DNA from: Gemmata massiliana
GTDB taxonomy: Bacteria; Planctomycetota; Planctomycetia; Gemmatales; Gemmataceae
Direction: 5' to 3'
Assembly: GCF_901538265.1 (NCBI RefSeq)
Contig: NZ_LR593886.1
Coordinates: 7,957,738 to 8,021,737 of the forward strand
DNA length: 64,000 nt
The notes under the pieces are model-generated. The model worked only from the letters and a program-made list of their open reading frames with translations, ran no database searches and was not told where the DNA came from. Each line of letters opens with the position of its first letter. Position 1 is the stretch's first letter. Position numbers and translations under genes: made by a program. Of the stretch, positions 58,792 to 64,000 are shown in pieces.

Positions 58792-60363
58792 TCATTTCGC
58801 GCTGAACGCACTCGCGGCGCGGGCCGTTTCGCCCATCAGCGGATCCCACACCACACCGGCCGCGAACAGGAACGCGACCAGGGCAACGAAAAACAGGCCC
58901 GCGGCCGGGGAATTCGTTGCAGGCGCGGCCGCGCCTTCCGCGGGGTCGTCCAGGAGCATCGCGCGTGCGATCTTCAGGTAGTAGTACGCACTGATCGCCG
59001 TATTCATAGCGCCCACCGCGAGCAGCACAAAGAACACCGTTCCGAGCCCCGGCGGACCGGACGCGGTCGCGGCTTTCGCGGCCTGATACACCGCGACGAA
59101 CACCTGAAACTTCCCCGCGAAACCGGCCAGAGGCGGGAGCCCGAGCAAGCTCGCCAGGAACACCGTCATCGCGACTGCGAGCAGCGGGTTCCGGCGCACC
59201 AATCCACGTGTGGCACTGAGTTCCTCGCTCCCGGTCGCGTTCCGCACCAGAGCGACAATGCCGAACGCGCCGAGGTTCATCGCAACGTATGCCGCGAGGT
59301 AATACAGCACGGCCGACGCCCCCTCGGGCGTCACAACCGCGAGGGCCATCAGCATGTAGCCCGCGTGCGCGATGGTCGAGTACGCGAGCAATCGCTTCAG
59401 GTTCGTTTGCGTGAACGCGGCGAGATTCCCGAACGTGACCGTAATCATCGCGATTCCAGCGATCCCGATACCGAGACTCGCGGGGATCGCCCAACTGCCG
59501 TGCTGCGCGGCGTGCAGTGTGAGCAACACGCGCCCGGTCAACCCGATTGCACCGGCCTTCGACGCAACCGACAGGAACCCCGCGACCTCCGCCGCAGCAC
59601 CCTCAAACACGTCCGGGCACCAGAACTGAAACGGAACCGCGGCGAGCTTGAACCCCAGCCCCACGAGCATGAACGCCAGCCCCGCGAGCACGGGCAAATC
59701 GAGTCCGCGTTGCGCGATACCCCCGGCCACATCGTGAAGCGTTCCGGTGCCGAACGTGCCCGCCAAGAGCGTGATGCCGTAGAGCATCACCCCACTCGCC
59801 GCGGCACCATAAACCACGTACTTCAGCGCGGCCTCGCTCCCACTCCGCTTCCCCTTCAGGAACCCGGCCAGTGCGTACCCGGGCAGGCTCGCCATCTCCA
59901 CCGCGATGAACACCATCAGCAAGTGCGCCGCGGACGTCATCAGCGTCATGCCGAGCGTGCCGCCGAGCAGAAGCACGTAGAAATCGGCGGAATCGTCCCG
60001 ATCGGGAATGCCGGTGAGCAGCGAAAGAACGACAGTAATCAGCGCCGCGGTGAGCACGATCAGGCGCACGAACCGGCCCCATGCGTCTGCAACGAGCATC
60101 CCGCCGAAATAGGGCACGGACCACTGCTCGCCGGTCGACAGGTACCCGTGACTGTCGTAAATCTGGTACCCGCTCACGAACAACGACACGACGAGCGCGA
60201 TCAGCGCCACGCTCCCGAGGTGAACGCGGTCCAGTATCGGGAGCAAGCGCGCGAGCAGAAGGGCAACGATCCCGGCACACACCGCGATTTCCGGCAGGAA
60301 AACGAGCAGGTCGTTGTCCAGTGCGGCCCGGAGCCTGCTGACACTTTCGAGCGTTGGGAACAT
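58792..60363 (-). CDS. nuoN: NADH-quinone oxidoreductase subunit N
   Basis: The product has 523 residues and about 14 transmembrane helices. The antiporter-like subunit motifs are clear: MVFIAVEMASLPGYALAGF (key Glu), KYVVYGAAASGVMLYG, KLAAVPFQFWCPDVFEGA (Lys and the NuoN-specific CPDVFEGAP-type motif), KRLLAYSTIAHAGYML and LLGLPPLAGFAGKF. It is a proton-pumping membrane subunit of complex I. The start is ATG 60363; the frame is open far upstream without meaning. No other nuo gene lies in this window, so it is isolated from the rest of complex I here. Confidence 0.97.
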   Translation of the reverse strand: MFPTLESVSRLRAALDNDLLVFLPEIAVCAGIVALLLARLLPILDRVHLGSVALIALVVSLFVSGYQIYDSHGYLSTGEQWSVPYFGGMLVADAWGRFVRLIVLTAALITVVLSLLTGIPDRDDSADFYVLLLGGTLGMTLMTSAAHLLMVFIAVEMASLPGYALAGFLKGKRSGSEAALKYVVYGAAASGVMLYGITLLAGTFGTGTLHDVAGGIAQRGLDLPVLAGLAFMLVGLGFKLAAVPFQFWCPDVFEGAAAEVAGFLSVASKAGAIGLTGRVLLTLHAAQHGSWAIPASLGIGIAGIAMITVTFGNLAAFTQTNLKRLLAYSTIAHAGYMLMALAVVTPEGASAVLYYLAAYVAMNLGAFGIVALVRNATGSEELSATRGLVRRNPLLAVAMTVFLASLLGLPPLAGFAGKFQVFVAVYQAAKAATASGPPGLGTVFFVLLAVGAMNTAISAYYYLKIARAMLLDDPAEGAAAPATNSPAAGLFFVALVAFLFAAGVVWDPLMGETARAASAFSAK

Positions 60364-60506
60364 GCCGCGGAGTTCCTGGCGGGTTCGGAGAAGCGATAGA
60401 GTACCCCGTCGGCCGCGGGATGGGAAGGGTGCGGCCCGGGCGAACGGTTGCGCGACGCGAACCACGCCCGCGTCGCGCAACCGTCCAAACGTTTCGGCGA
60501 CTGGCG

Positions 60507-61361
60507 CTACTTCGTGGGCAGTTTTTCGCGCAAGGCGCGGAGGCGGTCCTTTGCGAACGCGAGTTTGGGATCGGCTTCCAGTTCGCTGAGCCGAACCGGG
60601 ATTTCCACTTTCGATCCGTCGGTCAGGTGAGTGAACAGCACCGGCAGCGTCTCTTCCAAACTGCCCAACAGCCGGAGCCGATCGGCTTCCGTGTAGTGAG
60701 CTTCGGTCAGCGAAATCAGCCCCCCGCTCACCATCGTCGCCAGTCCGCCGCGCATCGTCTCCAGCCCGCGCATGCGAGCCGGATAGGTCGGATCTTTTGG
60801 ATCGAGCGTCGGAACCAGTTCGTCGCAAAGGTAACACATCGCGACGGCCGATCTCATCAAGGTGCCCATCAGCTCCAACTGTTCGGCACCGAGCGTCGCC
60901 GCGCGCGGGTCGGCGCTCAGGTACGTCTTGAAGATCGTGTTCATCGCGCCGAAGTAGTTCAGCGTGTTCGGAAAGCGCATATTCAACGGAAGTGCTAAGT
61001 TCTTTGAGGAAGCAAAGTTCTCCGTGCTCGCGATGCGACTGAACACCTTTCCGGAGCGCGAGCTGTTGTACCGTGGCAGTTTCCCGAGATCCTTCTCGAA
61101 CTTGGCGAGCACCGTACTCGCTTTGTTCATTTCGGGACCGGTCCACGCGCGGTCGTGGGCCGGCATCCCGAGTTTGATGTACTCTTCGGGCGTGAGTGAC
61201 GTGTCGCCCGGTATGACGACCAGTTGTTCGGGAGGTGGAAGGACCGGCGCGGGGGCATCCGCAGCCGCGGGCGCGTCTCCCCGCGGCGCTCCCTTCCCGC
61301 AACCACTGAGCAAGACGGTAGCGACGACCAGTCCGCCCCACGGGAACCCGCGAACATTCAT
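60507..61361 (-). CDS. Lipoprotein of unknown function
   Basis: The product has 284 residues. The signal peptide ends LLSGCGKGA (Cys about 20). A Pro/Ala-rich linker precedes a mostly helical domain with segments KASTVLAKFEKDLGKLPRYNSSRSGKVF, GAEQLELMGTLMRSAVAMCYLCDELVPTLD and EADRLRLLGSLEETLPVLFTHLTDGSKV. The motif YLCDEL has two nearby Cys. The ATG at 61361 puts the signal first. It lies ahead of nuoN on the same strand with a gap of about 140 bases. No family is recognised. Confidence 0.75.
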   Translation of the reverse strand: MNVRGFPWGGLVVATVLLSGCGKGAPRGDAPAAADAPAPVLPPPEQLVVIPGDTSLTPEEYIKLGMPAHDRAWTGPEMNKASTVLAKFEKDLGKLPRYNSSRSGKVFSRIASTENFASSKNLALPLNMRFPNTLNYFGAMNTIFKTYLSADPRAATLGAEQLELMGTLMRSAVAMCYLCDELVPTLDPKDPTYPARMRGLETMRGGLATMVSGGLISLTEAHYTEADRLRLLGSLEETLPVLFTHLTDGSKVEIPVRLSELEADPKLAFAKDRLRALREKLPTK

Positions 61362-61382
61362 CAAATTATCTCCAAACAAGAA

Positions 61383-61411
61383 GAGCGCACGGGCGGATGC
61401 CCGGTGCGCTC
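61383..61411 (-). terminator. Terminator of the isomerase gene
   Basis: GAGCGCAC (61383-61390) and GTGCGCTC (61404-61411) pair, with inner GGGC/GCCC, 17 bases after the isomerase stop read on the minus strand. TTCTTGTTTGG follows on that strand. Confidence 0.65.
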
Positions 61412-61427
61412 CTGAACGCTTCCCCGA

Positions 61428-62621
61428 TCAACCCTTCAGCGCGTCGTCGTGCTTGCCCCAACTCGGCGGCAGATCCGCCTTTCGGCAATTCGCAAGCGCG
61501 GCCTTCGCGCCGGAGAACTTGTCCGCGTCGTTGTCCTCCCACTCGATCGACACCGCGCCCTCGAAGCCCACGCGGTTCAGCTCGATGAAGATCTCTTCCA
61601 GGCTGTTCGCGTCGCGCGCGGTGCCCGGGGTGACGAACTTCCAGCCGTTGGTCCAGTGGCCCATCCACCGGTGCCCGCCCAGCAGCCCGCCGCGGCAGTG
61701 CTCGCGCTCCACCTGCACGCCCTTCACGTGCGCGCAGTGGATGTACTTCGCGTACTCGCGGATGAACTGGATCACCGACACGTTCTGCCATTCCATGTGC
61801 GAGCCGTCGAGGTTGAACCCGACCGTGCCCTCGAACCCGGCGTTGTTCATGAACGAGATGTAGTCGCCGGCGCTCTCGAGGTCGCCCATCGCGCGCTCGG
61901 ACGGGTGGCACTCCAGGTCGAACGTGACCCCGTACTCCTTGCACAACTTCCACACGTCCCCGAACCGCTCGGCGATCAGCTCCAGCGACACCTTCCACAC
62001 GTCCGGGATGTCGTACCCCTCCATCGAGCTCGGCAACGGCGGGAACAGGAACCAGTGGCTCCAGCAGTGCGCCGGGCTGCCCACGAACCCGGGCAGCGCG
62101 ACCTTGCGGTTCTGGAGCTTCGAGAGGTGCCCGGCGTACCGGGTGGCGGCGAGCAGGTCTTTCTTCGCCTCCGCGTGCATCAGCTTGCCCACTTCGGCCG
62201 GCACGAAGAACGGGTCGGTCCGCGGCGGGTTGTTGCCCGCCGCGCGCCAGGCCTTGTACGCGGCCTTCGCTTCGCCCTTCCCGGAACAGAAGTTGAGCGT
62301 CTTGGCGCTCGGTTCGTCGCCCAACACCTGCCCCTGGAGGTGCGTCGCGACGGTGAAGATCTCCATCCCGTGCTGCTTGGCCAGGGCCACGCGCTCCTTC
62401 GCGTACTCGGCCGCGCCCGCGTCGGTGTCGCACCGGCGCAGGTCGAGTTCCCAGGACGCTTCTTCCCACCCGTCGAACCCGGCCCCGGCGATGAACTTGA
62501 TCCACTCGCCCTCCGGCACCCCGCCGAACTGCCCGCGCACGAGGCCGATCTGGTGGTAGCTGCCCTTACCGGGCCGGTGAACGGGCTTGCCCTCGCTGTC
62601 TACGGTCTGCGCGAATCCCAT
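61428..62621 (-). CDS. Sugar phosphate isomerase/epimerase
   Basis: The product has 397 residues, a TIM-barrel of the AP-endonuclease 2-like (xylose-isomerase-like) superfamily. Conserved metal-ligand segments are GVTFDLECHPSER (Glu and His), VGFNLDGSHMEW (Asp and His), CAHVKGVQVE and GAVSIEWEDND. The N-terminal part GSYHQIGLVRGQFGG and GFDGWEEASWELDL is also typical. Such proteins are widespread in planctomycetes and often sit with dehydrogenases. The substrate cannot be named. The ATG at 62621 was chosen, and no operon partner is adjacent. Confidence 0.9.
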   Translation of the reverse strand: MGFAQTVDSEGKPVHRPGKGSYHQIGLVRGQFGGVPEGEWIKFIAGAGFDGWEEASWELDLRRCDTDAGAAEYAKERVALAKQHGMEIFTVATHLQGQVLGDEPSAKTLNFCSGKGEAKAAYKAWRAAGNNPPRTDPFFVPAEVGKLMHAEAKKDLLAATRYAGHLSKLQNRKVALPGFVGSPAHCWSHWFLFPPLPSSMEGYDIPDVWKVSLELIAERFGDVWKLCKEYGVTFDLECHPSERAMGDLESAGDYISFMNNAGFEGTVGFNLDGSHMEWQNVSVIQFIREYAKYIHCAHVKGVQVEREHCRGGLLGGHRWMGHWTNGWKFVTPGTARDANSLEEIFIELNRVGFEGAVSIEWEDNDADKFSGAKAALANCRKADLPPSWGKHDDALKG

Positions 62622-62850
62622 CGGTCTGCCTCGTACTGGGGAAGAGGTTACGTTCGTGTGAGTCAATCGGGGACGCACCGCAGACTTTACGCACTGTGGA
62701 AACGCCGGGCAAGCGCGCGGGCGGCCATTCACAATATCGGGACCAAACGGAGCCGAAAATATCATCTGCCTGTAGGCGCGTACCGAACGACAGGATACAT
62801 TTATCGCCTACTTGTCGACCTAAAATTCCCGGTCCACAGCGAGACTATTT

Positions 62851-64000
62851 ATGTCGGACGGCACCCTCGGCGACAGGCTAGACGCCCAGTCCCCGGCACC
62901 CAGTGGGAACCCTCCCGAGGCCGATCGCGGGTTCCCGGATCGTATCACCGACGCAATCGAGCGATTTGTCCACCTGTTCGACTACGTCAGCACGCCATTC
63001 CGAAGTTCGTGGCTCTATTGTGGGATAGAGCGCCGCATCCGGTGGCTGATCGGTAACCCGCTCCTGTCCGGTCAGATCGCCCTATATTTGGCGATCGCGT
63101 GGGGGGTCGTCGGATCTGAGTTGGGGCTGACCGACCTGTTCTGGCACGAGAACGCATGGAGCCAGTTCTGGGTGGGAGTGGGTACCTCGTGGCTGTTCGG
63201 TACGGTGCTGTTCGTGAACATTTTGCTACGGGGGTTCGCTCCGGACCGGCTCCCCGACAGCCCAACCGAAACCGCGTGGTGGCGGTGGTGGGTCTTCACG
63301 CACAGCCTGTTCCCGAGCCTCAACCCCGGCATCCGGCGGGTCGGCCAGTGGATGTTCTACTGGCTCACCGGTCTCTTCGTGATTTTGTATCTTGTAAAGG
63401 TGCTTGCGATCGAGGTCGGTCAGACCTTTACGACCGGCGCGGGCTCGAGCGGGTGGCAAGCGCTCCCGTACCGGGGGCTGTTGTTCTGTGCCGGCTACTT
63501 TTCCGGTTTCGTCGCCATCTACCTACTGTCGCTCTTCGACGCCGCGATCGAACTCAGAGAGGCGGTCGCGCGGCGGGGCTGGTTGGTGTCGCCCGAGGGG
63601 GTCGTCTGCTGCGCCGGTGACCCGGAACCGGCCCCGGCCCCACAGCCGGGCGAGCCGGGCTTCCACCGGTACCACACCCTCCGACTGCTCCACGCAATGG
63701 CGATCTCACTCGGGTCCGCCATCCTCGCAACGCTCGCCGGGGTGGTGATCTGGATCGGTGCGACGGGCGGTCTGATCTCCCCCGCCATCTTGCTCAGTCT
63801 TCTCCTCATGTTGCTCGACGTGCTGGGCGGGATGATCGCGTTCCGTGTGCGCGGGGCGCGCACCCTCGGCACCGGGCTACTGCTGCTCGTCGCGCTCAGC
63901 AACTGGAACGCGGTCGTCCGTAACAAAATGACGTACCCGGACATCGTGTGCGAGTCCGGAACCTACACGTACACCCGCGGCTCGGAGCTCCTGCTGAACG
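62851..64000 (+). CDS. Polytopic membrane protein, 3' end beyond the window
   Basis: An ATG at 62851 opens a frame that stays open for all 383 codons to the right edge, so the stop lies outside. The translated part has about six hydrophobic segments, for example GQIALYLAIAWGVVGSELG, LFGTVLFVNILLR, FVAIYLLSLFDAAIE, AILATLAGVVIWIGATG and ILLSLLLMLLDVLGGMIAF. A cytoplasmic loop (CCAGDPEPAPAPQPGEPG) lies in the middle and SNWNAVVRNKMTYPDIVCES follows the last helix. I do not recognise the family. Confidence 0.8.
   Translation, partial: MSDGTLGDRLDAQSPAPSGNPPEADRGFPDRITDAIERFVHLFDYVSTPFRSSWLYCGIERRIRWLIGNPLLSGQIALYLAIAWGVVGSELGLTDLFWHENAWSQFWVGVGTSWLFGTVLFVNILLRGFAPDRLPDSPTETAWWRWWVFTHSLFPSLNPGIRRVGQWMFYWLTGLFVILYLVKVLAIEVGQTFTTGAGSSGWQALPYRGLLFCAGYFSGFVAIYLLSLFDAAIELREAVARRGWLVSPEGVVCCAGDPEPAPAPQPGEPGFHRYHTLRLLHAMAISLGSAILATLAGVVIWIGATGGLISPAILLSLLLMLLDVLGGMIAFRVRGARTLGTGLLLLVALSNWNAVVRNKMTYPDIVCESGTYTYTRGSELLLN

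Noticed and set aside
56043..60399. Long plus-strand frames (582 and 537 codons) opposite DUF1549/1553 and nuoN
   Set aside because: Both are shadows of well-supported minus-strand genes.

Overview
The window looks like a chromosomal segment from a Gemmata-type planctomycete (family Gemmataceae). The DNA is GC-rich and the gene set is typical of that lineage. It has three prepilin-like DUF1559 proteins, three Tat-exported DUF1501 proteins, one DUF1549/DUF1553 partner, two small TIGR03067-like exported proteins, a secreted FG-GAP protein with the planctomycete LEDR motif, a YdjY-domain protein, and an ECF sigma factor with a long extracytoplasmic tail. I saw no tRNA, rRNA, CRISPR array, prophage or complete insertion sequence. 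About 56 protein genes are supported, most of them monocistronic or in pairs.

Layout. 1-5.4 kb: end of a membrane protein, a lipoprotein, serA, a TIGR03067-like protein, and a secreted VgrG3-like lysozyme translationally coupled to an orphan DNA methyltransferase. 5.5-10 kb: a membrane-anchored ECF sigma factor and a TetR / MFS / redoxin cassette with a visible operator. 10-13.6 kb: a patchy accessory stretch with a DUF1559 gene, a lipoprotein, two gene remnants, an unrecognised zinc-ribbon protein and several long palindromes. 13.6-25.7 kb: YchF, a GIN-domain protein, a metallo-hydrolase, DUF1559, an OmpR-type regulator, a 904-residue Gly/Pro-rich membrane protein, YdjY, a nitrilase, an FG-GAP protein and a SnoaL-like protein. 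26-31.6 kb: DUF1501, a macro-domain protein, an esterase, a Pro-rich repeat protein and an FHA protein. 31.8-35 kb: thrC, a prepilin-like gene and dapB, which gives an aspartate-family amino-acid cluster. 36-46.3 kb: sixA, bipA, an HU protein with a basic tail, a J-domain-like protein, a glyoxalase-fold protein and a 1394-residue nuclease-helicase. 46.5-49 kb: a cobalamin riboswitch followed by a three-gene operon. 49-53.5 kb: a ketopantoate-reductase-like gene, a TetR-cupin operon with its own operator, a TIGR03067-like protein and DUF1501. 53.6-64 kb: a lipoprotein, the DUF1549/1553-DUF1501 operon, a lipoprotein-nuoN-tatD run, a sugar isomerase, and a polytopic membrane protein cut by the window end.

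Most notable points. (1) The B12 riboswitch controls a DUF6580 membrane protein, a signal-less BtuF-like protein and a Dph6-like ATPase, a plausible cobamide uptake or salvage unit without BtuC or BtuD in view. (2) The two TetR regulators have near-identical recognition helices and matching operators of the form ATKACG-N2-CGTMAT. (3) A MITE-like element of about 280 bp with roughly 80-bp terminal inverted repeats occurs twice with its core in opposite orientations, and a fragment of its core occurs a third time. (4) A 1394-residue protein fuses a Cas4/RecB-like Fe-S nuclease to an SF1 helicase. (5) The 9.9-13.6 kb stretch carries a duplicated redoxin gene end and a remnant hidden on the minus strand.
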